11,863 nt of DNA from Amoebophrya sp. AT5.2 (GCA_005223375.1 RXOD01005949.1:1-11863); one strand, 5' to 3'. Positions 1 through 7,697 are shown, counted from the stretch's first letter. Program-made: numbers and translations. Notes: a model not told the origin generated them from the letters alone.

Positions 1-2160
1 GCGCCTGCGGCCGCAGTATCCGAAAACCTGCGCACGGAGATGCGGCAGGCCATTGAGACCGAGTTCCGGCAGGAGTTTGACTTGTACAAGTCCGAAACCG
101 ACCGCAAGGTGTTGCAGTTGCAGGACTTTCTCGACGCGCGCGCGAAAGCCACGCGCGACGTGGAGAGGAAGCTGCAGCAGGAGCTGGACCGGCGGCAACT
201 CGAGCACGAGAAGGAGATGAAAAAGTGCGCCGAACTGGACGCAGAGTTGGAGCGGAGGAAAGAAAAGTACCGGAAGTTGCAGGACGATTTGGTGATGCTG
301 AACAACAGCAACGCGTCGACCCGGAAGGAGTCGAACGCCGAACTGCAGCTCAAGTTGGAGCAAAATCGCTTGGATTTCGAGGAGCGGATGCGGGTGGAGA
401 TGGAAAGACTGAAGGCGGAGTTCGAGGCAGAAAGAACGAAACTGCGGAAAGAAGTTGAGACGGCAAAACTGGCGGCGATTGAGGAGGCCGCTGAGGTGGG
501 TCTGAGTAGAGAGAAGATGGCGGAGGACGTGGAGATGGGGGAGGCAGCCGATGAGATGGAACAAGCGGAAGGCGCCGGTAGGGGCGACGGCGCGGAAGGT
601 GGGGATGAAAGCGCTCGTCCGCAGGAGGCTTCTGCTGAGGTCGTGGCTGAGGAGCTGTTGGCAGGCGGCGTCGACGCTGATGCAGATGTCGAAGATGAAG
701 TCCTAGAACCAGAAGTGCTTGCGCCTGCCAACGCCGACCAGGTCGACGACAACGACGCCCCTGAGGACGAAGACCAAGGCCCCGAGCGAGATGCGCCCGT
801 GGAAGCAGTTGCTGCGGACGACGCTGCAATGTTGGAAGGACTAGCTGACGAGGAGGTGGGGGCCCAGGTCGAGGAGCAACGAGAGGACGCTGCCGAAGAC
901 GTTGCTGCGAACAGCGGAGAAGATGAAGCGGGAGAAGCTGCCGATGCCCAGGAACTCGAACTACAAGACGAGACGAAAGCCGACGAAGGAGCTCCTTCCG
1001 CAGCGGCTGACGGTGACGACGAGGAGCTGCCAGCTCTCTCTGCTGGTCCAGCGTCTCCGATCGACGACGAGGCCGTCGAAGCCGAGGCAGAGCAAGAGGC
1101 TGCCGCCGCAGACGGGGTCGTGGAGGGCGAGCTATCCCCACCGGCTGTGGCAGAGGATGGCGCCATGGAGTTCGTTGATGACGAACAGCAAGTGGGGGGA
1201 CAACAGGTGGTTGTACCGGCGCCAGTCTCAACATCCGCGGCCGTCTACGCCGCACCACCGCCCGTGGATGCCACAGCTTCAGCTGTAGTTGCCGCTCCTA
1301 GCAGTGCAAGTGTGGAGGTCCGCCACCAAACAGTCAACGTTAGTCGTCACGAGGAAACGCACCACCTCGGGGTTCCGGCGCAGCCGCATGTCGGAGTTGC
1401 TCCGCCGACATCAGCGCCACCCGGCAGTCCGCGAGTCGCCCCGCTGTCCCCGCGCAGCCAGCTGATTCAGCAGGAGACGATAACCACCACAACCGTGAAA
1501 ACGGTGATTGAGAGGACAATCGTGGAACAAAATTTCGAAGGGATCGGGGATCTCGCGCAGGATGCGGTTCCACTGGTCGATGCGACAACTTCGTCGTCCG
1601 TCGTGCCGGCTGCTGCTGGGGGAGGCGCTGCAATGGAAAATACTGGACTATCATCCGGAGCTGGCGTTACCATCGAAGAGGTGGTGGAAGAAGAAGACCC
1701 GAATGACGCCGAAGACGCTCCTCCTCCTGCAGAAGCAGGAGAGGGATCGGATGAAGCTCAACAAGAAATCGCTGGAGTAGCAGAAGATGCCGACGCCATG
1801 GCAGTGGATCATGCGGAGGGAGATGATGTGGAGGAACTACAAGCGGAACCCGACGTTGTGCCCGGTCTCGAGGAAGCCGAGCAGCAAGTAGCAGCTGATG
1901 CAGATGACGGTCTGACGGATGGCCCCCCCGGTGATGTTGGGAAAGAAGATGCTGATCAAGATGTTGACGCAGAGGAAGCGGTGGCCGCCCAGGGCCTTGA
2001 GGATCCACCAGCATCGTCTGCAACAGCGTCCAGCGCAGCAGTTGGGCATAAACGCGCAGCAGAAGAGGACCACGACGGCACCGAACAGGCACAGCAAGGC
2101 GATCACGACCCACCGGAAAAAGGCTCCGAACCGAAGAGGCCAAAAAAGGGGGAAGATTGA
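1..2160 (+). CDS. Coiled-coil protein with long acidic tail (3' part of gene, 5' end outside window)
   Basis: The reading frame is open from base 1 and the first ATG is at 40, so the true start probably lies left of the window. Residues below are counted from that ATG. Residues 1-155 are charged and rich in K, R, E, L and Q with heptad-like spacing, typical of a long coiled coil. Residues ~160-670 are low complexity, dominated by E, D, A, G and V. A threonine-rich segment at ~478-497 (QETITTTTVKTVIERTIVEQ) stands out as likely beta-forming. The tail carries two basic patches, KRAAEE near 671 and EPKRPKKGED at 697-706, which look like nuclear localisation signals; the gene ends with TGA. Coiled coil followed by an acidic C-terminus and NLS recalls nucleoporin TPR/Mlp-type or chromatin-associated scaffolds, but that is resemblance of architecture only. 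A nuclear scaffold role is inference. No enzyme motif is seen. Confidence 0.8.
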   Translation, partial: APAAAVSENLRTEMRQAIETEFRQEFDLYKSETDRKVLQLQDFLDARAKATRDVERKLQQELDRRQLEHEKEMKKCAELDAELERRKEKYRKLQDDLVMLNNSNASTRKESNAELQLKLEQNRLDFEERMRVEMERLKAEFEAERTKLRKEVETAKLAAIEEAAEVGLSREKMAEDVEMGEAADEMEQAEGAGRGDGAEGGDESARPQEASAEVVAEELLAGGVDADADVEDEVLEPEVLAPANADQVDDNDAPEDEDQGPERDAPVEAVAADDAAMLEGLADEEVGAQVEEQREDAAEDVAANSGEDEAGEAADAQELELQDETKADEGAPSAAADGDDEELPALSAGPASPIDDEAVEAEAEQEAAAADGVVEGELSPPAVAEDGAMEFVDDEQQVGGQQVVVPAPVSTSAAVYAAPPPVDATASAVVAAPSSASVEVRHQTVNVSRHEETHHLGVPAQPHVGVAPPTSAPPGSPRVAPLSPRSQLIQQETITTTTVKTVIERTIVEQNFEGIGDLAQDAVPLVDATTSSSVVPAAAGGGAAMENTGLSSGAGVTIEEVVEEEDPNDAEDAPPPAEAGEGSDEAQQEIAGVAEDADAMAVDHAEGDDVEELQAEPDVVPGLEEAEQQVAADADDGLTDGPPGDVGKEDADQDVDAEEAVAAQGLEDPPASSATASSAAVGHKRAAEEDHDGTEQAQQGDHDPPEKGSEPKRPKKGED

Positions 2161-2468
2161 TTGCCTGCATGGATGCACGACGAAGCATTCTCGATGTTTT
2201 GCGCCACGACCACACTCAATGCGACTCACTCCATTGACGTCATTAACATGGATACATTCATATAGCCTCAGCGAAACTATGAAGAAAAAGAAGTAGTAGA
2301 GGACTGGTGGCAGTGGCCGCAGATGGGGAAGATGCGCCGCTTATTGATGCGTTTGCTTTTGTTTCTGAAAGTCACTGATGCCTCTTTCTTGCGATTATTG
2401 TCGGGCATCGTCCTCCTCGTTCTTTTTTGGTCTAACTTACCCGGAAGACGCGCCCACCTTTTGGAGGT
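2161..2468. other. 3' flank of the coiled-coil gene, no gene seen
   Basis: About 300 bases between the stop codon and the repeat block. It should hold the 3' UTR of the upstream gene. No AATAAA is seen. An A/G-rich run (gaagaaaaagaagtagtag, near 2280) is the only compositional oddity. The short frames here have no support. Confidence 0.5.
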
Positions 2469-2501
2469 GCGAAATACTTGCGCAAGACTTATAAAATACT
2501 T
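2469..2501 (-). repeat. 11-bp minisatellite, left array (3 units, inverted)
   Basis: Read on the minus strand, this is aagtattttat, aagtcttgcgc, aagtatttcgc: three 11-bp units of the family aagtNtttNNc. The first 19 bases match the right-end array at 4009-4027 exactly in inverse orientation. Confidence 0.7.
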
Positions 2502-2716
2502 ATAATGGCCCAGGCAAATCGCGTCAATGTTTCAGGAAAAGCCGCACCACTTTCGAGAGGCCAAATCAGTCCTAAGTGCCAGCGGCTGGGCCTCGAACAA
2601 AAACCGCCACAAAAGTCGAGAGGGCAAACGCTGTCGCCACCAGCGAACTGCCCCGCTCGAGGCTGGCAGCGGGGGGGTGTCGCTGGCTGCTGCTTGCCGT
2701 TGTGCAGAAACGGGAG

Positions 2717-2744
2717 CACAGAGGCCGCATTAAGCGCCTCTGTG
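2717..2744. repeat. Hairpin with recurrent CACAGAGGC motif
   Basis: CACAGAGGC (2717-2725) pairs perfectly with GCCTCTGTG (2736-2744) around a 10-base loop. The same core recurs nearby as ACAGAGGCG (~2788), CACAGAGGCG (~2829) and ACAGAGGC (~2961), so it is a local dispersed repeat within the composite block. Confidence 0.5.
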
Positions 2745-2918
2745 GCAAAGTTGCTTCTGGAATAGCTGGCGCGCCAGGCTCAGAGCGACAGAGGCGGGCG
2801 GCTGTTGTGCTGGCGAAGAGCCTACCGCACAGAGGCGTGTGACCCCTCAGCGAGAGGGCGGGAGCCAGTCGGCGTCGACTCCTACATATTGTCGACGGAA
2901 GAACCAGCCCTCGAGACG

Positions 2919-3099
2919 CTTCAGAAACTAGTCGGGAGCCACTTGGCGCCCGATGCTACCACAGAGGCAACGCCTAACCCTTCAGAAACTAGTCGGGAGC
3001 CATTTTACGCCGCTGCTATCGTGGACGCAGCTTCTGCCTTCAGATACCAATCGGGAGCCATTGTAGCCCGCTGCTATGGTGGACGCACAAAAGCCAGCC
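2919..3099 (+). repeat. ~60-bp tandem modules (3 copies)
   Basis: Modules begin at 2919, 2980 and 3038 with cttcagaaactagtcggga, the same again, and cttcagataccaatcggga. Each continues with a gagcca stretch; the second and third also share gctgctat-gtggacgca. Spacing is 61 then 58 bases. The same modules occur inverted in the right arm (ggctcccg starts at about 3626, 3684 and 3749), so the tandem array existed before the inversion. Confidence 0.7.
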
Positions 3100-3151
3100 C
3101 TTCGCTTCCCGATGTCCTCAGACCCCTGAGCTTGAACCTTCGAACCCTCCG
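2933..3151 (+). repeat. Left arm of ~220-bp near-perfect inverted repeat
   Basis: The reverse complement of this arm matches 3534-3756 with, by eye, only four substitutions and one 4-base indel (3 versus 7 G in a run). Similarity falls off sharply outside these limits, with a possible degraded outward extension (about 2855-2880 against about 3800-3835). Arm spacing is about 380 bases. Confidence 0.9.
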
Positions 3152-3200
3152 AAGCGTGTCTCAGATTGGGAGTCGATATCGGTCCGACATCAGGGCCGAC

Positions 3201-3224
3201 AACACTTGTCAAAGACTTATAAAG
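3201..3224 (+). repeat. Inner 24-bp perfect inverted repeat, left copy
   Basis: Exact reverse complement of 3292-3315, with a 67-base spacer. It consists of about two units of the 11-bp minisatellite in inverse orientation. Its centre (~3258) almost coincides with the centre of the terminal 19-bp inverted match (~3255), whereas the 220-bp arms centre on ~3344. Confidence 0.85.
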
Positions 3225-3291
3225 TGGACGCTTTTCGGAGAGCTAGACACGACTACATGGCGAATTTTTTGCTGTTCGTTTTCGTGGCTTG

Positions 3292-3315
3292 CTTTATAAG
3301 TCTTTGACAAGTGTT
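3292..3315 (-). repeat. Inner 24-bp perfect inverted repeat, right copy
   Basis: Exact reverse complement of 3201-3224. It merges into the long 11-bp tandem array that follows. Confidence 0.85.
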
Positions 3316-3418
3316 TGACAAGTGTTTGACAAGTCTTTGACAAGTATTTTGCAAGTCTTTGGCGAGTATTTTCCAAGCCTTTTCGAGGCCTTTGCGTAGT
3401 GTTTCGGAAGTGTCGCGT
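3298..3418 (+). repeat. 11-bp minisatellite, main array (~10-11 units)
   Basis: Consecutive 11-base units: aagtctttgac (3298), aagtgtttgac (3309), aagtgtttgac (3320), aagtctttgac (3331), aagtattttgc (3342), aagtctttggc (3353), gagtattttcc (3364), aagccttttcg (3375), aggcctttgcg (3386), tagtgtttcgg (3397), aagtgtcgcgt (3408). The phase holds exactly throughout, while sequence decays to the right. Because 11 is not a multiple of 3, translations of this array give an 11-residue repeat in every open frame; these are not genes. Confidence 0.9.
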
Positions 3419-3533
3419 CGTGAAGCTCCGCACGACTTCTCGGCGCCGATGGCGTCCTCCGTCCCTCGCAAACCAGCCGCGGCCTGCTCATCTGCTTGCT
3501 TTGATTCATCCGACTTGCCATTCGAACCCGCTC

Positions 3534-3756
3534 CGGAGGGTTCGAAGGTTCAAGCTCAGGGGTCTGAGGACATCGGGAGGCGAAGGGCTGGCTTTTGTGC
3601 GTCCACCATAGCAGCGGGCTGCAATGGCTCCCGATTGGTATCTAAAGGCAGAAGCTGCGTCCACGATAGCAGCGGCGTAAAATGGCTCCCGACTAGTTTC
3701 TGAAGGGTTAGGCGTTGCCTTTGTGGTAGCATCGGGGGGGCGCCAAGTGGCTCCCG
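3534..3756 (-). repeat. Right arm of ~220-bp near-perfect inverted repeat
   Basis: Partner of 2933-3151 in inverse orientation, with the same three ~60-bp modules reversed. The main length difference is a G7 run near 3734 where the left arm has G3. Confidence 0.9.
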
Positions 3757-4008
3757 GCTGGTGTGTGATGGGGTAGATACAGCGTCCATCGTATGACCAA
3801 CCGTGGAGGTCGATTGGCTTCCACCCTTGCGCTGAGACGAAGGAGTGCGGGCCTTCGCTCGTTGGCGCCTTCGCTGAGAGCTCTTGCGCGCATTTCTCGC
3901 GCGCACAATTTTCCCCACAGCAATATCACTGTGCCGTGCCCTCGATTTGGCAGTGATTGTCTGGGTCTCAAACTTCCGAAAATACAGCTAGTTGTCTCCG
4001 AGCGTTAC

Positions 4009-4041
4009 AAGTATTTTATAAGTCTTGGAGAAGTCTCGGAC
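4009..4041 (+). repeat. 11-bp minisatellite, right array (3 units)
   Basis: Units aagtattttat (4009), aagtcttggag (4020) and aagtctcggac (4031). The first 19 bases are the exact inverse of 2483-2501. This array closes the composite block just before duplication unit 1. Confidence 0.7.
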
Positions 4042-4463
4042 CCGGGCTTTTGGTGGGTGGGTGTTCCGGGTAACTAACTCAACGGATCGATACTTTTTTC
4101 TTCGGCGCACGGGAAGACCGGAATCTGGATCCTCTTTGTCTGTGGTCCGTCCTGCTCCTGGCTGGCCTTGCTTTGCGCAGCTACAGATCATACAATCCGA
4201 AGTCGCAAGTGGTCAAGGGCAGTCATAATTTACTTTTATTTTTTATGCTGCATGGCTGTCCTCAATGTCCATGACATGAGGCCCCCCGGGCGTGCACATT
4301 CACAACAGGTTGAGTACAGTGGGCATCCTTGCTCGTGCTCCCAGACAACTAAAGTTCAAGTTCTTACCACAACCAGCTGAACCTCGAAACCTCGAGTTCA
4401 AGTCTACCTACGACCTGCCACGTTCAAGTCTACCTAATATTCCTCGCGTTCTTTCTCTTTCAC

Positions 4464-4575
4464 CTTCATCTAAGAACACGAACACCACGCAAACTTTCTT
4501 TCCGCTAGAAACTACCGCTTCTCCTAAATCTAATCCCAATCTTGCACTTGCGCGCTGGATTAGACTTAGATGAAG
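4464..4575. repeat. Nested foldback in 5' region
   Basis: CTTCATCTAAG (4464-4474) pairs exactly with CTTAGATGAAG (4565-4575). Nested inside, CTAAATCTAATCC (4524-4536) pairs with GGATTAGACTTAG (4557-4569) with one mismatch. The two right arms overlap, so the two stems compete. It is not obvious in unit 2. Confidence 0.45.
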
Positions 4576-4894
4576 ACAGAGAGCCAGCAACAGTTACAGT
4601 ATCAACAAATCTGGACTACATTTTTTTGACACACGCACCCTCATATCTGTTTAGGATTACATCACCTTAACTTCACATTAGATCAGTTAGCGGCGCCAAA
4701 TGCATTTGTTGGCTTGACACACGCGTGACGGGTTCTCTGCTTCACGATCACGAGGAGTACCTCACGTGTCCCGAAAGCGAACGAGTTGCGCGCGAACTGA
4801 CTCACGTTCCTTTGTTGCAGCTGATCAAGAACCCTCCGATCCAGCTCCAGCAAGCTGCACTTCTACCTCCGCATAGGCTTCTGCGCGCAGCAAA

Positions 4895-4899
4895 TACAG
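4895..4899 (+). promoter_or_regulatory. Possible splice acceptor (TACAG) one base before the ATG
   Basis: The bases before the start are aaatacag-g-ATG. The paralogue has acttacag-a-ATG at the equivalent place. An AG acceptor just before the start codon would fit either a 5' UTR intron or spliced-leader addition, which dinoflagellates use. A second acceptor-like tract, tttgttgcag, lies at 4811-4820. The preserved TACAG-N-ATG also supports the choice of start codon. Confidence 0.4.
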
Positions 4900-4900
4900 G

Positions 4901-7516
4901 ATGAAAGCCAACAAGCCCAGCCGCGTGGGCGCCGGAAGTCCTCTGGTGCTCCTGCTCTCGATATGCTGCTTCGTGATGTGGCCACCCGTTTCGGAGGCTG
5001 CGTTCGTCGAGTTTCCGCATGATCGACGAACGCACCCTCCGAAAGAGATCGCGCCAGGTGTCGGTCGCCAACATCAGGGAAGTCAAATTCTTGGACAGCC
5101 GCATCATCATCAACAAGAAACAGGAGCAGGCCCTCCAACAAGTAGAGGTAGTCACGCACACACCAAAGCTGCTGCTATTGCACGCGAGTCCTCGGTCGGG
5201 AGGTTTCTGGAGGAACGCTCTGGCATCCCGGCTCGCGTCGAATCGCTGGCGGCAGACTACAGCAGCGCAGCAGCGAAGGGCTGGGCGTTCCACGGCACGG
5301 ATCCGAATTTGTATGCGGAGAGCCCGAAGAACCACTCCGACAATCACAATTGTGCACCTGCTGCACGCCGCCGTAGGAGCAGGTGGCCCGAGCCCGAGGC
5401 CGAACGTGCTGCTGCCTTTGTTCCCGCTATAACTACTCGAAGCCAAAAGCTGCCCAATGCCGACGTGCATCCACGTCCAGGTCCACGTCATGCTCCTCCT
5501 TTTCCGGGGTTTCTACATTTACTTCGCAGGCAGCTCGAAGAGCTTGAGCATGATCAGGAGCCAAACAAGGAAAAGCGAATGCCTACGCGACCGGTGGAAG
5601 ATCCACGGCTGGCTGCTCGTTCAGGCGGTCCGATGAGCACAAGAATTGGGGAGCAGGAATCCTCCGACTTGCCGTTGCGGTATTTGCAGCCAGAGCAGGG
5701 TTTTGTAGTTGGGTATGAGATCCCTGCTCGGGACCTCCGAGAGCGGGACGACCTGGAGACCGAGGCGCCGTTCTTGGGTGCTCCTCCGCTCTCCCCGAGG
5801 CCGTTTCTGCCGGCAGCGGCCGTCGTGCAGAGGCCGTGGGTCCAGACCCAGCAGCAGCTTTTGTCCGGTGGGTATCCGTATCGAACTGGACGTCCCGATC
5901 ATGGAAATGATCGAGGTGGTGGACAACTTCTAAGTCGAAACTCCAGGCCCACGCGCGCGCCAGCTCGAGCGGGGGATCATCAACATCATGAAGATGACCA
6001 AGCAGCAGACGCGCAAGAGGCGGGACGTGATGTAGCTGCAAAAATGGCAAGCTTCGTGCTGAGGAGTGCGTCCCCAAGCGGAAGATCCTCAGCCTCCGTC
6101 AGAAGTTCGGCCCCCACCGAGGTCGAGGGCGTCGGATCGTACGCGATGGCTGCTCAACAACTCCTACTTCATGAGCACCCGACCGAGGAGGAGAACCCGC
6201 CACTCGAGCTCGGCGACCACGTACTGATGGAACACTGCGAAGAGTTTGCGGAACACTCGCGGCAGCTGGACCCGACCACGCCTCCCTACCCGCCACCGCT
6301 CACCCTGCAAGATCGCTCACTCACGCCGTTCCCGACGAGCCTGCTCTCTCTCGAAAGTAGCAGGGCCGCTGCGAGGAAGACGCGCTGTCGCGGTCAGGAG
6401 AACGACGAGGGTACTAAAGTTTTTTCGCCACTCGAACCAGAGCAAGAGCAAGAACCGGACGACACAGAGCAGGGGCCCCTTTGGAAACTTCTTGAGGAGG
6501 TGGACGATAGGATCGGGGAGTTGCGTGCAGCTGGACCAGTGGCTGCGCAACAGGGAACAGGGTCGTCCAGCGTGGCAGCTGTTTTCCCGGCTCCGGGTGT
6601 ATCGCAAAGATTCGTGATCTCGGACGGGCGGCACGTGCAGATCCACACGCAATCGGAGCTTGCGGCCTGCCGTGATCAGCTTGTTGCTCCCGGCCAAAAA
6701 CAAACGTCGGACAGGCTTCCGCTGCCCCCGGGAGCGGTGGATCGTACATACCAGCAGACGCCGGAGCCGGACGAGCGCCGCTTCGCGGCCAACCAACTGC
6801 CTCTGTACGTTCAATCTCCCAGCTTGTACGTGAACGCCGCCGGTCGTGCTCTTGACGAGCTGCCGCGCACTGCTGCAGTCGCGGTGCCCGCGTCGCCGGT
6901 CCAGAGGAAGATATACTCTGGTGGCCATCCGCAGTCGCAAGCCTCTGCGCCACTATTGCATTCGCGCCCGGCGGCCAATACACGCAAACAAACCAACAAA
7001 ATGCCGACTCCAAAAGCTGCGGGACTTCTCGCCGAATCGCCGAGCAACAACGGTAGAGCTACGGCAAGCGGGAAGATCCTAGAGCAACAACCGGGAAGAT
7101 CCTCATCTTCAGCTGCTGCATCTTCAACAGCTGATCCCCCTCCTCCGCCCCCACCGCACCCTCGTCAGGAGGGGGGTGTTGCCGCGCTACGAAGAGCCCG
7201 CGCTGCCCGTCCAGCAGGACCACCAGCGCGACGAGCAGACGTTGTCGCGGTTCGCGACCGCGAGGAGCGCAAGCTAGTAGAGGAGTTTCGCGGACCGCTG
7301 AGCGAGCCGTCGAAACTGCTTGGCAACAATGTGGTGTCCGTGGGAAGCCTCGGCCATCCGATGGCATGCGGGCTACCGTGCAAGTACGCGCACAAGCGTC
7401 GAAAAAACGAGGGCTGCAGAGACGGAGCAAAGTGCGTGCGCTGCCATCTCTGCCCTTGGACGCGGCAGAGCGAGAGCGGCCGTACAGGAGCTGCTGATGT
7501 CGGGCGGGAGAAATGA
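4901..7516 (+). CDS. Predicted secreted or endomembrane protein with C-terminal CCCH zinc finger (871 aa)
   Basis: The start at 4901 gives a convincing signal peptide: a basic n-region (K2, K5, R8), a hydrophobic core SPLVLLLSICCFVMWPPV (13-30) and a small-residue cleavage region near SEA/A (31-34). Residues 109-138 (from IPARVESLAADY to GTDPNLY) are the best-conserved N-terminal block with the paralogue. The middle is long, polar and probably disordered, rich in Q, E, P and R, with seven prolines in a row at 746-752. Other shared blocks are LRRQL (208-212), LPAAAV (303-308), DELPRTA (652-658) and PASPVQRKI (663-671). The C-terminus holds a CCCH finger, C827-x11-C839-x5-C845-x3-H849, flanked by H819, C823, C848 and C851, in the GSxxH...PC...GC..G..C..CHLC form I associate with dinoflagellate proteins. 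CCCH fingers usually bind RNA; combining one with a secretory leader is odd. The function is unknown. AATAAA follows 32 bases after the stop. Confidence 0.85.
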   Translation: MKANKPSRVGAGSPLVLLLSICCFVMWPPVSEAAFVEFPHDRRTHPPKEIAPGVGRQHQGSQILGQPHHHQQETGAGPPTSRGSHAHTKAAAIARESSVGRFLEERSGIPARVESLAADYSSAAAKGWAFHGTDPNLYAESPKNHSDNHNCAPAARRRRSRWPEPEAERAAAFVPAITTRSQKLPNADVHPRPGPRHAPPFPGFLHLLRRQLEELEHDQEPNKEKRMPTRPVEDPRLAARSGGPMSTRIGEQESSDLPLRYLQPEQGFVVGYEIPARDLRERDDLETEAPFLGAPPLSPRPFLPAAAVVQRPWVQTQQQLLSGGYPYRTGRPDHGNDRGGGQLLSRNSRPTRAPARAGDHQHHEDDQAADAQEAGRDVAAKMASFVLRSASPSGRSSASVRSSAPTEVEGVGSYAMAAQQLLLHEHPTEEENPPLELGDHVLMEHCEEFAEHSRQLDPTTPPYPPPLTLQDRSLTPFPTSLLSLESSRAAARKTRCRGQENDEGTKVFSPLEPEQEQEPDDTEQGPLWKLLEEVDDRIGELRAAGPVAAQQGTGSSSVAAVFPAPGVSQRFVISDGRHVQIHTQSELAACRDQLVAPGQKQTSDRLPLPPGAVDRTYQQTPEPDERRFAANQLPLYVQSPSLYVNAAGRALDELPRTAAVAVPASPVQRKIYSGGHPQSQASAPLLHSRPAANTRKQTNKMPTPKAAGLLAESPSNNGRATASGKILEQQPGRSSSSAAASSTADPPPPPPPHPRQEGGVAALRRARAARPAGPPARRADVVAVRDREERKLVEEFRGPLSEPSKLLGNNVVSVGSLGHPMACGLPCKYAHKRRKNEGCRDGAKCVRCHLCPWTRQSESGRTGAADVGREK

Positions 7517-7547
7517 ATACTTCCATTTTGATTTTCTGTTCACATTT

Positions 7548-7553
7548 AATAAA
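7548..7553 (+). terminator. Polyadenylation signal AATAAA
   Basis: AATAAA lies about 30 bases after the stop codon, in cacatttaataaatta. The paralogue has aacataataaatcac after its own end. The canonical signal is worth noting because many core dinoflagellate genes lack it. Confidence 0.5.
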
Positions 7554-7697
7554 TTAGGGCCTCCGAAGATACCGATACCGGCGGCGTTCCTTACCAATAT
7601 TTATTAGATGTTGTGGTGTACTAAAAAGGCATACGCATATTGAAGTGTATTACTCCTTCGAGAATAGTAGAGACAGAGCGGTCTCGCATAAGATGAA

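Larger units (their letters stand above)
2469..4041. repeat. Composite foldback repeat block
   Basis: This gene-free stretch of about 1.57 kb is built almost entirely of repeats. Its two ends carry inverted three-unit arrays of an 11-bp repeat, sharing a perfect 19-bp inverted match (2483-2501 against 4009-4027). Inside are ~220-bp inverted arms, a 24-bp inverted repeat, ~60-bp tandem modules and a longer 11-bp array. No transposase frame is visible, so it could be a non-autonomous foldback/MITE-like element or a locally rearranged satellite. No target-site duplication could be established next to the terminal matches. The block is absent upstream of duplication unit 2, so it arrived after, or lies outside, that duplication. 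Confidence 0.6.
4042..4900 (+). promoter_or_regulatory. Upstream region / 5' UTR of the signal-peptide zinc-finger gene
   Basis: No gene is seen in these ~860 bases. They contain the block shared with unit 2 (about 4093-4360), two direct copies of gttcaagtctaccta (4396 and 4422), a foldback at 4464-4575, tgacacacgc at about 4627 and 4715, and an acceptor-like tacag just before the ATG. Promoter elements cannot be placed with confidence; dinoflagellates often lack a TATA box. Confidence 0.4.

Noticed and set aside
350..1258. 302-codon minus-strand frame opposite the first gene
   Set aside because: It is rich in R, P, L and Q, the expected antisense of a GC-rich E/D/A-coding stretch. It overlaps a far better coding frame on the plus strand.
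2478..3299. Several plus-strand frames of 60-164 codons in the repeat block
   Set aside because: They run across inverted and tandem repeats, change with each module and resemble no protein family.
3209..3521. Three overlapping minus-strand frames with repeated KTCQTLVKHLSKT-like peptides
   Set aside because: They are translations of the 11-bp minisatellite. Eleven is not a multiple of three, so every frame without a stop shows an 11-residue repeat. No coding signal is needed to explain them.
2469..4041. Autonomous transposon
   Set aside because: No transposase, integrase or reverse transcriptase motif is seen in any frame, and no target-site duplication could be found at the ends.
4802..5491. 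229-codon minus-strand frame over the start of the zinc-finger gene
   Set aside because: Antisense shadow. It spans the ATG and the conserved N-terminal coding block of the plus-strand gene.
6317..7013. Two ~200-codon minus-strand frames inside the zinc-finger gene
   Set aside because: Antisense shadows of a GC-rich coding region, mutually overlapping, with no recognisable domain.
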